NCBI GenBank assembly: GCA_945910005.1 | Contig: CAMDTW010000447.1 | Span: 12,501-76,500, forward strand | Source of the DNA: Isoperla grammatica | Taxonomy: Eukaryota > Arthropoda > Insecta > Plecoptera > Perlodidae | DNA: 64,000 bases | Direction of reading: 5' to 3' | In this document: positions 46,597 through 55,702 of the stretch, one piece after another | Position numbering within the stretch: position 1 is the first letter of the stretch | Layout of the letters: the number at the start of each line of letters is the position of its first letter | Made by a program: the position numbers and the translations under genes | The notes under the pieces: generated by a model | The model's input: only the letters and a program-made list of their open reading frames with translations | Database searches by the model: none | What the model was told of the DNA's origin: nothing

Positions 46597-47999
46597 TCAC
46601 CTGAGACACCCCCCTTATCAGACTCATCAAGGAGAGCTTGCGCCTTCTTACGCCGATGACAATCACGCATAAAGTGACCGGACCGATGGCAAAAGTAACA
46701 GACAACAGACCCACCTACCCCTCGTGAGTTAAAGCGCGGGGCATTATCTTGCGCCCCCTGTGGCTGCTGTGTCGCCGCCGCAGCGGCAGGTAACACCCCC
46801 CCTGCAGAAGACTCCACCTTAGTCGACAGGGTTCGCAGCATGCCAGCCAAATCCTCCATCAGCGCGGTGTTAGGGGAGGCCGACGACCCCCCCTTATCCA
46901 CACGCCCCTGTAACGTCTGCAGTTGTTGGCCCATGTCACGAACCATATCCATTAACGTGTGAAGACCCGAATCCTGTTTCAACGTCAGCGGTGCCACAAG
47001 CTGGCTACCCCCTTTCACCCCCGAACCCCCAGACCGACTAGAAGAATTGTCCCTATCCACTCGATTTTGCAACGTCTGCACCTGCTGGTCCATCTCTCGC
47101 ATCATGTCCATAACCGCTCGAAGACTCAGGTCCTGAGATGACGAAACCGAGGCCACAAGTTGACCACCCCCATTCACCCCCAAACCCTCAGGCTGACCAC
47201 AAGGCAAGACGCCACTCCGACACATCTCAAACTCCACTAAATGAGCCAGCAAACTGTCCAAATCAGGAAATGTGCGCCCAATCACACACTCATACATATC
47301 CCGACGCAAACCACCCCTAACCCAATGCACGCGACACTCCTTAGTCATCCCTACATCCACCTTATCACACAATTCGGCTTTAGCAAAGACATACGACCGA
47401 ACACTCTCCCCTGGCTGCTGTATGCGGTTAGCAAGCTTCGTGGCCCAGTAATGCGGAGCCCCCATACCAACCCCGAACGTCCTGAGAAAAAGAGCCTTCA
47501 GTGAAGCCCAGACAAGTGGCCGTGGCGCGGGCGGGTCGCCCGTTAGCTCCGCTCGCCGTCGTCGATCGAAAGTGCGAAACCACTTCAATTCCGACCCCTC
47601 CAAAAAACAGGGAAAACCAACAATCATCCGTTCCTCAGACCACCCACTGGCTCCTGCCGCTGTCTCGTAACGCTCAATCCATTCCTCCGCATCCTCGACG
47701 CCAGGGCGGAACATCCCAGGGGCCACCGTCATACCCGCCATCGCCTCCTCCACCCTCTGCGACGGAACTGTACGAAAAACACAAGGCCGCCCTTCCCCAC
47801 TTCGCAACGACTCGGGAGAATCTAAAAGCTCACCCCCTATGCCCGACAAATCTGCACCCTCAACTGCCTGTTCCTCTAACTGTCGCCTGTGGCACCACTC
47901 CAATAACCTCTCGCCCTCCGACAGACTGCCACCAGCACTAGGAATACCCAAGGTACGCGATAGCCAACGCAAAGTCCTGTCAGAGGGAACTTCACACAT
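46578..47999 (-). CDS. gag: Gypsy gag with CCHC zinc knuckle
   Basis: 473 aa from an ATG at 47999. The middle carries a retrotransposon gag core (WIERYETAAGASGWSEERM, then LKWFRTF and a FLRTFG motif), which builds the particle. Two long Gln/Ser-rich segments with a repeated phrase (SQLVAPLTLKQDS and GQLVASVSSSQDL) follow. The C-terminus has the nucleic-acid-binding knuckle CYFCHRSGHFMRDC. The last 19 bases overlap the pol frame in the -1 register. About 320 bp of leader separate it from the 5' LTR. Confidence 0.88.
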   Translation of the reverse strand: MCEVPSDRTLRWLSRTLGIPSAGGSLSEGERLLEWCHRRQLEEQAVEGADLSGIGGELLDSPESLRSGEGRPCVFRTVPSQRVEEAMAGMTVAPGMFRPGVEDAEEWIERYETAAGASGWSEERMIVGFPCFLEGSELKWFRTFDRRRRAELTGDPPAPRPLVWASLKALFLRTFGVGMGAPHYWATKLANRIQQPGESVRSYVFAKAELCDKVDVGMTKECRVHWVRGGLRRDMYECVIGRTFPDLDSLLAHLVEFEMCRSGVLPCGQPEGLGVNGGGQLVASVSSSQDLSLRAVMDMMREMDQQVQTLQNRVDRDNSSSRSGGSGVKGGSQLVAPLTLKQDSGLHTLMDMVRDMGQQLQTLQGRVDKGGSSASPNTALMEDLAGMLRTLSTKVESSAGGVLPAAAAATQQPQGAQDNAPRFNSRGVGGSVVCYFCHRSGHFMRDCHRRKKAQALLDESDKGGVSGESAGNA

Positions 48000-48315
48000 G
48001 AATGGAGTGCACCATTCAATAATACACGTTAGTAAAAACCTCTCGTGTCACACATACACACGACAGGAATGTATGATGGCCGCCAGTCGAGGTGATAAGC
48101 GCGCCGATAGAAACTCGACGCCAGTGCACACGCAGCAAACAGAGCTAGATAGAGGAATGAACAGCCTTGAACCACATAGACAGACTAGCAAAGACTCACA
48201 GCCACGACGTAATAATTAAAATAAAAATTGAATTTAGAAGAAGGGAAAAAAAACTGTTTGATCTGGGTAGCCCAAATACAACAAAACTAAGTTTTGCAAC
48301 GGCGCTTCCACCATA

Positions 48316-49184
48316 TGTCAGATAGCGAGAACCTACCGTGTCTCCAACCCTATTCCGTCGGCTCGGCCTCGAACCCACGGACTCCGACGTCGACGGTCCC
48401 GTAGATGTACTGGGGCGTAACTCTAGGGATGGTTCTCACTACTGAGGGATCGGGACGTTCCGGTTCAAACAGCTTAGGAATGATAAGACTTTGATTCTGA
48501 CAATTAAGGAACCGTGATTTATTAGATTTACATTTATCCTATCAGTGGCTGAGAAGTGGCGAATCTGTCTACGGGTTTCCCTGTACAACTTAGTCTAGAC
48601 GTACGGCCGAAGTGCCTCTACCTTGGTGTCCTGGCGTCGAATCCCCTTCTCTGTGTCCGCCTCGGTCGCGCTCGTGACGTTCCCTTGGCCTTGTCGTTCG
48701 ACGTTCCCTTCGCACTGTTGGATCCTCAGCCGTTCTACCCAGGTGTCGGTCCTCCGTCCGTCCTCGATTCCAGTCCCAAGCCAATTGCCCCGAATAAACC
48801 CCGTGACCTCTCGCACCTAAGCTCTCCTACGTCATACCCCAGTCACCCCCTCTCTGCCTCACGCTGGCTGTCCCCAGTCATAATTCACCAATCAAACTAC
48901 TCGGTTCGACCCCCTCTCGTGGCAAACACGAAAGAGTGGGTCCGGGGTCCACTGACGAAGTCAACGAACCGCCCCCCTCCTGAACCGAGCAGTCAGCAAA
49001 GTTGCTGCACAAACAGGAAATCACAACCGGACGAAACTGACGAAATAGCCGAGCACAGCGCATACCTTACGGTGACGACAGCTGTGAGCGAACACAGGTG
49101 TCACCGTAAGGTATCCATAAATCACGCAATAAAATAAAACTAAGTAAAAATGAAATAATGAACAATACTAATCTTTATCTCACA
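48316..49184 (-). repeat. 5' LTR of the Gypsy element
   Basis: 869 bp, TGTCAGATAG...TTATCTCACA on the plus strand. It is followed by ATAT and then the remaining arm of the foldback element. See the 3' LTR for the comparison. Confidence 0.92.
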
Positions 49185-50039
49185 ATATTATGATTGCCAA
49201 TGCTTCTATGCAATACACTTGTGTTTAGCGGGCGCATAAAAGCCCCACGCATTCTTGTCTTTAATACTTCACTTATACCAATCGCTTACAGGTAAAATTA
49301 TGAAAAAAAATCACCGATATGGCAACACTCTGACATTTCTAAACGTGTATGAATATCTTTGTAATGTTTTGATAATATATAGTTGTCCCATGGTTTTATA
49401 TATTGAGAATATATTAATTTTATACTTAATTGACGATAACTTTCGCACTATGTAGTATGTACCGTACATGAATAATTGTGACAAGGAAATATTTATCAAT
49501 TACACACAAATATATTTTATAATCATCATTTTCGTTGTCAGACCAACCGTTTGGCCGTAATTGAGCGATATTCAATGCAATGCGTAGTCAAAATTGGGGG
49601 CACCGGCCCCGCCCCCAGTCGCGGATATCGCTCTGGCACCAAAGTGCGCTAAATACTGTGAAACCTTATGAAGACATTGGTATATGGTGCTATACTCTTT
49701 CCTCGAAATTGCACAGGATTCCAGTTGATGCTGGACTATCATGTGAAAATGTCCTGGCTAATTCATTGTTAAATCAACAATACGAAATTAATAGCAATGC
49801 CATTTTTAATTTTTTTTTGTTGTTGTTGCTATTAATATCTCAGGCATTGATTAATGCACACACAAAAACAGAAAACACATCTAATTCTAATAGAAACTTT
49901 AGAAGTAAGAAATTTCAGTGTTGTCCGTCCTTAAGTATTAGCGCATCTGTACGCTCTTTTTAATCAGGTATTCGAGATTTGACAATGAAAAAAAAAGAAT
50001 TACATTGTTCAAACGTTTTAAAATTTGATTTGCAAGCAT

Positions 50040-50263
50040 GACATCCTTCGAGAATACCTACCTGGACAGATGGCACACAAATATGGATGTGTGAATATTT
50101 TTATGTGTCACAGGAATGTGGCTTCTCTCCCGTGTGTGTTCTCATGTGTACAGTCAAGTTCCTCTTATCAGCAAACCATGCCGTACTTATGTTACAGGGA
50201 TAGGGCTTCTCGCCCATGTGTTGTAATGTGTCTGGTAAGTGCCCCTTCTCAGTAAACTTTCCT
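50040..50263 (-). pseudogene. Decayed zinc fingers downstream of the finger gene
   Basis: Immediately past the stop of the finger gene the minus strand still shows finger-like phrases (GALTRHITTH, CAICPGRYSR) broken by stops and small indels. At least two or three former fingers seem to have been lost when the present stop arose. Confidence 0.6.
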
Positions 50264-52123
50264 TCACATGTGATAGGGATGTAGCTTTCCTCCTGTGTGT
50301 GTTCTCATGTGCCTGGTTAAGTGCCCCTTACGAGAAAGCCTTGCCGTACATAGGTCACAGGAATAGGGCTTCTCTCCTGTGTGTGTTGTTATGTGTCTGG
50401 TTAAGGCACTCTTCGCAGCAAACTTTGCCGTACATATGGCACAGGAATAGGGCTTCTCTCCTGTGTGTGTTGTTATGTGTCTGGTTAAGGCACTCTTCGC
50501 GACAAACTTTGCCGTACATATGTCACAGGAAAAGGGCTTCTCTCCTGTGTGTGTTCTCATGTGTACATTCAAGCAATACTTAAGAGAATACTTTGCCGTA
50601 CATATGTCACAGGAATAGGGTTTCTCTCCTGTGTGTGTCTTCATGTGTACATTCAAGCTTTTCTTAAGAGAATACTTTGCTGTACATATGTCACAGGAAT
50701 AGGGTTTCTCTCCTGTGTGTGTTCTCATGTGTGCAGTTAAGTTCCTTTTATCAGCAAACCTTGCTGTACATATGTCACAGGAATAGGGTTTCTCTCCTGT
50801 GTGTGTTCTCATGTGTCTGGTTAAAGAAATCTTCTGAGAAAACCTTGCCGTGCATATGTCACAGGAATAGGGTTTCTCTCCTGTGTGTGTTCTCATGTGT
50901 ACATTCAAGCTTTTCTTAAGAGAATACTTTGCTGTACATATGTCACAGGAATAGGGTTTCTCTCCTGTGTGTGTTCTCATGTGGCTGGTTAAAGAAATCT
51001 TCTGAGAAAACCTTGCCGTGCATATGTCACAGGAATAGGGTTTCTCTCCTGTGTGTGTTCTCATGTGTACATTCAAGCTTTTCTTAAGAGAATACTTTGC
51101 TGTACATATGTCACAGGAATAGGGTTTCTCTCCTGTGTGTGTTCTCATGTGTGCAGCCAAGTTCCTTTTATCAGCAAACCTTGCCGTACATATGTCACAG
51201 GAATAGGGTTTCTCTCCTGTGTGTGTTCTCATGTGTCTGGTTAAAGAAATCTTCTGAAAAAACCTTGCTGGACAAATGTCACAGGAATAGGGCTTCTCTC
51301 CTGTGTGTGTTGTTTTGTGTTTGGTTAAGGCACCCTTCGCAGAAAACTTTGCCGTACATATGTCACAAGAATAGGACTTCTCTCCTGTGTGTGTTGTTTT
51401 GTGTTTGGTTAAGGCACTCTTCGCGGAAAACTTTGCCGTACATATGTCACAGGAATAGGACTTCTGTCCTGTGTGTGTTGTTTTGTGTTTGGTTAAGGCA
51501 CTCTTTGCGGAAAACTTCGCCGTACATATGTCACAGGAATAGGGCTTCTCTCCTGTGTGTGTTGTTTTGTGTTTGGTTAAGGCACTCTTCGCGGAAAACT
51601 TTGCCGTACATATGTCACAGGAATAGGGGTTTTCACTTGTGTGTGTTCTCATGTGCCAGTTTAAGGCCCCCTTCTCAGGAAACCTTGTCGTGCACACGTC
51701 ACATGAATACAGCTTCTCACTTGTGTGTATTTTCATGTGTTCAGTTAATGCAACGTTGCGAGAGAAGTCTGCTGGACATATGATACAGGAATAAGCCTTC
51801 GTTTCTGTGTGTGTTCTCATGTGTACATTCAAGCTATTCTTAAGAGAAAACTTTGCCGTACATATGTCACAGGAATAGGGATTCTCACCTGTGTGTGTTC
51901 TCATGTTTATACTTTGATTCTCTCTCTGAGAAAACCTTGCATGAAATAATTCACCATCAGGGGGGATTTCTTCAACAATTGTGGAAGAACTGTTGCCGCC
52001 TGGACTATTGTGACGCAAAACGCTGGTTACTGTTTTGACCTCCGTTTCTTTTTCACAATTGAAACGGAAAGGCACATGAGTGTGGACGAAGCGGAACTTG
52101 TTTCCTGTACGGGATGGAACCAT
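50264..52123 (-). CDS. Tandem C2H2 zinc-finger protein, 19 fingers
   Basis: 619 aa from an ATG at 52123; an acceptor-like TTTCAG just upstream suggests an earlier exon. Residues 1-85 are not a KRAB, SCAN or BTB domain that I recognise. A degenerate finger (HARFSQRENQSINMRTHT) comes first, then nineteen 28-residue fingers of the form C-x2-C-x12-H-x3-H joined by TGEKPY linkers run to the end. Many fingers are near duplicates: SAKSALTKH occurs three times (SAKGALTKH once), LKKSLNVH three times and DKRNL twice. It is expected to be a nuclear DNA-binding protein. The target is unknown. It is the most likely host gene in the window. Confidence 0.8.
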   Translation of the reverse strand: MVPSRTGNKFRFVHTHVPFRFNCEKETEVKTVTSVLRHNSPGGNSSSTIVEEIPPDGELFHARFSQRENQSINMRTHTGENPYSCDICTAKFSLKNSLNVHMRTHTETKAYSCIICPADFSRNVALTEHMKIHTSEKLYSCDVCTTRFPEKGALNWHMRTHTSENPYSCDICTAKFSAKSALTKHKTTHTGEKPYSCDICTAKFSAKSALTKHKTTHTGQKSYSCDICTAKFSAKSALTKHKTTHTGEKSYSCDICTAKFSAKGALTKHKTTHTGEKPYSCDICPARFFQKISLTRHMRTHTGEKPYSCDICTARFADKRNLAAHMRTHTGEKPYSCDICTAKYSLKKSLNVHMRTHTGEKPYSCDICTARFSQKISLTSHMRTHTGEKPYSCDICTAKYSLKKSLNVHMRTHTGEKPYSCDICTARFSQKISLTRHMRTHTGEKPYSCDICTARFADKRNLTAHMRTHTGEKPYSCDICTAKYSLKKSLNVHMKTHTGEKPYSCDICTAKYSLKYCLNVHMRTHTGEKPFSCDICTAKFVAKSALTRHITTHTGEKPYSCAICTAKFAAKSALTRHITTHTGEKPYSCDLCTARLSRKGHLTRHMRTHTGGKLHPYHM

Positions 52124-52780
52124 ATCTGAAACAAGAGTTTTGTTTATACAGTTTTGTTATTGATTTCATTAGCCTATATTCAATTATCTCTTCTACAACT
52201 TTCCATTTTTTCAAAATAATTTTGAAAACATGTAATGATAATATTCGTTATCAAGCAGGTGAATATGTATGGAGAAAGGAGAGCTGTGTAGATTTCCTTC
52301 AGGATGGTGTGATATTTCGAGCTTGACAACAAGCTTACTGTCGGCAAGTTCGGACTAACATCAAGACAGTAGTAGTAGTAGTAGTATATAAACCATGATA
52401 TGTTTACCCACTTCATCTAGTGTCAACACACGCACACACGCGTAGGTACACCGTACACGCACACTGTTAGCTTAACATAGGCCTAGAGTTGGAGATACTG
52501 ATCTTAAAAAGTCAGAAAAATATTTTGTATTTTATTTGTTTCGTCAGACAGAATGTGTGACGAACAACGGCTAGAGTGAGGGAAAGAATTGCCCTCACTC
52601 CAGCTGTTCTGAAAGTAAGCACCATATACCATTGAGCCACGCGTGATGACCTTTATGCAACTTATATTTTAAAAAGAAGCACAATTTTTTCGGACTTAAC
52701 CAGAAATTTGTATTCTCAATTGAAGACATTGCATTTGTATAAAAGTTATTTCTTGAATTGTATCCCTTTGACGAAAAAAC

Positions 52781-53642
52781 AGGGACCGGATTCACAAAAG
52801 TCTGGACTTAGCCTGGCCTAAGTCTTACTGTACCGTGTGTGTTATTATAAATCCATGGTACGCCTAATACACAGCCCAATTGATTGATAGCTAATTTCAT
52901 GGAAATCACAGTGCAAGGTCAACTTGATCTCCGCCTAGCGGGGGCTTGTGGAACTCCCAAGTTAGGTCGTCGCAAGGGAACCAAAACCACTATTTGGTCG
53001 CCCACTACAAAAACAGACTTTATGAATAAATATACGCAGAAGATCATGTAAACTAATACTAAAAACACGTAAATGAGACATTTGATCGAAGGCAATGAAT
53101 AACAGTCTTCTAATAGTGTGATGATATGTCCTTGCCAAAGTTATTTTGACAGATCACTTTATATGTTATCTTTAACGGTTCTCCCATTTGAATAACATGT
53201 GAATTTTAACATTGTTGAACGGACTGCGACGAGTTAACTTGCGAGTTCTCCGAGTCTACGCTAGTTGGGGATCAAGCAGATCTTGTCACAGTGAACTTGA
53301 AATATTAATACTTCAAGGGGGTGTTTTAAAGTTTTAGTATTTTTTTTCTAATACCTCCACATTCTAAAAACAGACAAATGTGCATGTCAAGGTAAGTAAA
53401 CGATATTTACTTAGGTTCACACTGCAAAGCACTAGCAGCATTGCCACCATCTTTGAACAAAGATAAGACCAACTCAGACTGGACCAAAATATTGGTCTCA
53501 AGTGATTGTTATTTACTAGGGTTCCTTGGTAACGTTGAGTCGAGGGTATGTGCAGGTCCATATCAGCCAATGACGTGCCATTATCTAGTGTCCTAAAGTT
53601 AGGCCACGCCTAAGTTAAGACTTTTTGTGAATCCGGGCCAGG
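52781..53642. mobile_element. MITE with GGATTCACAAAAGTCT ends, copy 2, with nested insertion
   Basis: It has the same ends and interior as 31560-32118. It is enlarged by a 372-bp MITE at 52914-53285 inserted after ATCACAGTG. The copy at 31 kb shows the empty site. Confidence 0.75.
52914..53285. mobile_element. hAT-type MITE with 8-bp TSD
   Basis: Ends CAAGGTCAACTTGATC and GATCAAGCAGATCTTG are imperfect inverse copies. TCACAGTG is duplicated exactly at 52906-52913 and 53286-53293. The uninterrupted site ATCACAGTGAACTTG is seen in the paralogue near 31655, which proves the insertion. An 8-bp duplication indicates hAT mobilisation. Confidence 0.85.
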
Positions 53643-53744
53643 AGTGTTATTACATTCGTAATGAATTGTTAATTCTAAACAAAAATGACAGTTAACCAAA
53701 TATACTGACTGCATTACAGAACGAATGCATTTTGCATCATCATC

Positions 53745-54640
53745 ATCATCATGGAACTGGGAGACAGTGCTGAAGAAGTGGAATGCGAGGTGGATAAATG
53801 GAATGAGGTGACAGAAGAATTTGGTATGAAGGTTAGCAGTGTGAAAAGTGAGCCATTGCCCATTAGTGATGCAAAGAAGGAAACAGTCCACCAGATTTAA
53901 AAAAGGAGTCACATTGCGGAGAGTGGAACTGCAGGAAAAGAAAGAATGCAAATATCTAGGAAGTATGGTGACAAATGAAGCAAAGATAGGGAATGAGGTA
54001 AAGCAAAGAGTGGGACTGGCAAAAAAGTTCTACCAAAAGGTCGGGAAGCTGGTTTGGAATGAGCATTTTCCTAAAAGTGCAAAATGCTGCTGCATAAGCA
54101 ATACTACCTACCAATATTAACATACGGTGCTGTGACATGGCCGATGGGGTGGAAAGAAAGTGCACTACAGGCAGCTGAGAGGAAATTCATCCGCAGTGTG
54201 GCAGATGTCAGTAAGTTGGACAAGATACGAAGTAGTGTGATAAGGAAGAAAGTGAGAGTTGAGAGCCTCAAGTTCAAGATGGGCAGGGACCGACTACGAT
54301 GGTATGGACACATGAGAAGAATGGGGAAACATAGAATCCCAAGACAAGCCTTTGAGTTAGTGAATGAGAGAAGAAGAGTGGGAAGAACTAGAGATAGATG
54401 GCAAGACCAGGTACAAGTAGATGTGGAGGAGAGGAGTGGCCAGTGGTAGAGGATAGAGAAATATGGTGGGAGGACAGAAAAAGTGGAGAGAGTTGGTGGA
54501 ACGGCACAAGATATTCATTCACAAAGAGAATGAAGTTGAAGAAAATGATGTGTCGAGCTTGGCATGCCGATACTTATACCTGGGAGGCCCAAGATCAATG
54601 GTGGAAACACCCTTTTACCCAACTAAATGATGTTGGAATA
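53745..54640 (+). pseudogene. Frameshifted LINE reverse-transcriptase C-terminus
   Basis: Three plus-strand frames in succession give KECKYLGSMVTNEAKIGNEV, LPILTYGAVTW and RDRLRWYGHMRRM, the order seen at the C-terminal end of many RTE/Jockey-like endonuclease-RT proteins. At least two frameshifts break it, and the RT catalytic core upstream is absent. It is a dead 5'-truncated copy, ending near a (TA)n tract at 54652. Confidence 0.75.
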
Positions 54641-54651
54641 AAGAGTAGTGA

Positions 54652-54676
54652 TATATATATATATATATATATATAT
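54652..54676. repeat. (TA)n tract at the left border of the Penelope-like composite
   Basis: The same tract type recurs at 58194-58215 and 58781-58806, each time next to a Penelope unit end. Confidence 0.85.
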
Positions 54677-54891
54677 GATTTCTCATACTTTGTTGGTTGC
54701 AATATGTAAAGAAAGGATACATTTTACGGTTAAACCAATCTAAATTTTATTTTTAATGATAAGTCAACGTTTCGACGACTTTAGCGTCGTCTTTTTCAAG
54801 ACATACAAATATACAAAAACAAATAAATAAAAAACCACAACAACCAAAAAACACTTGCATATAAAAACGAAAACACTGCCACAGCGATACA

Positions 54892-55702
54892 TCACTGGGT
54901 AGCTGCTCTAGCAAGCTCCTTGAATTTGCTTCTGGTTATGGGACCCCCCTGAGACACTGCTGGAACTCTTTGTCTCTGAGAATGGTCAGCAACAGGCTGA
55001 TTGATGGCTGGGAACACCTGCTGGACTTTAAGGTTAGCCACAATCGGTTTCCAAGCCGAAGGTAGTCTTTGAGCGTCATCTCGCTTGTTCAGGTTATGAG
55101 GCCGCTTCTCAATCTCAATTGCTTCCCGGATTAACCTCGCTCGAAGATTGTCCACTGAAGCAAGAAGCCGTACCCCGGCAAAGTTAATGTTATGTCCTTC
55201 CTTTATTGTATGTTGTGCTAGAGATGACGTTGACTGGCCTTGGTCCACAGCAAGTCGGTGTTCTTGAACTCGCTGCGATAATTTTCTACTTGTTTGACCA
55301 ATGTAACTGTGATGACAGCCATTACAGGGTATCTCATATACTCCTTTGTTTTCTAAAGGAATCACATCCTTACAAGTTCCCACCATTTCGCCAATTTTCT
55401 TCTCGGTATTAAAAATCGTCCGTATGTTTTCTCGGCGAAGCCGTTGACTGATCAAGTCTGTCGTCCCTTTAATGTATGGCAAATAGGCAGTATACTTGGG
55501 TGGTTCTACTGGTTCTACTTGTGACGTCGAGGTGGAAAGAGGTTGTCGATGCCATGCCTTTGTTATTAAACTATTCGTAAACCCGTTAGATGAAAGGGCA
55601 TGATGTAATATTTTATATTCTGCATCAATATTATCCACATCTGCAATTTTGTGTGATCTATTAGCAAGTGTGTAAGCAACAGACCGGATTTGACTCGGAC
55701 AG
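54892..55702 (-). pseudogene. Inverted C-terminal fragment of the Penelope ORF
   Basis: About 270 codons match the C-terminal part of the plus-strand ORF (57206-58008) almost exactly, including the GIY-YIG domain, but the RT is missing. It ends at the same TGGGTAGCTGCTC stop region. It cannot make a functional RT. Confidence 0.85.

Larger units (their letters stand above)
38815..49184 (-). mobile_element. Gypsy (Ty3-like) LTR retrotransposon, complete
   Basis: A 10.37-kb element lies in minus orientation. Identical-length LTRs (869 bp) with TG...CA ends flank gag and pol, and ATAT duplications lie outside (38811-38814, 49185-49188). A polypurine tract AAGGGGGGGGCA abuts the 3' LTR (near 39684-39696). 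After the 5' LTR comes TATGGTGGAAGCGCC, a likely primer site two bases in; the tRNA is not identified. The order protease, RT, RNase H, integrase is that of Ty3/Gypsy. Confidence 0.92.
36188..49742. mobile_element. Large foldback element split by the Gypsy insertion
   Basis: The left arm (36188-37570) is inverted at 37640-38814 and continues at 49189-49742 after the LTR retrotransposon. Without the insertion the element would be about 3.2 kb. Landmarks are the GATATCCGCGACTGGGGGCG box near 36320 and its inverse near 49620. The middle has a 160-bp tandem duplication (37755-37914, 37915-38074). No protein is encoded. The interval 35570-36187 is empty to my reading. Confidence 0.75.

Noticed and set aside
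44446..48219. Many short plus-strand frames across the Gypsy coding region
   Set aside because: They are shadows of gag and pol on the opposite strand.
51097..51783. 228-residue cysteine-rich plus-strand frame
   Set aside because: It is the antisense of the C2H2 finger array. The 84-bp periodicity makes both strands open.
54750..54830. Canonical hammerhead ribozyme in the Penelope ends
   Set aside because: The hairpin and GAAAC are present, but the CTGATGA core box is not found on either strand. It is only reported as a possible remnant.
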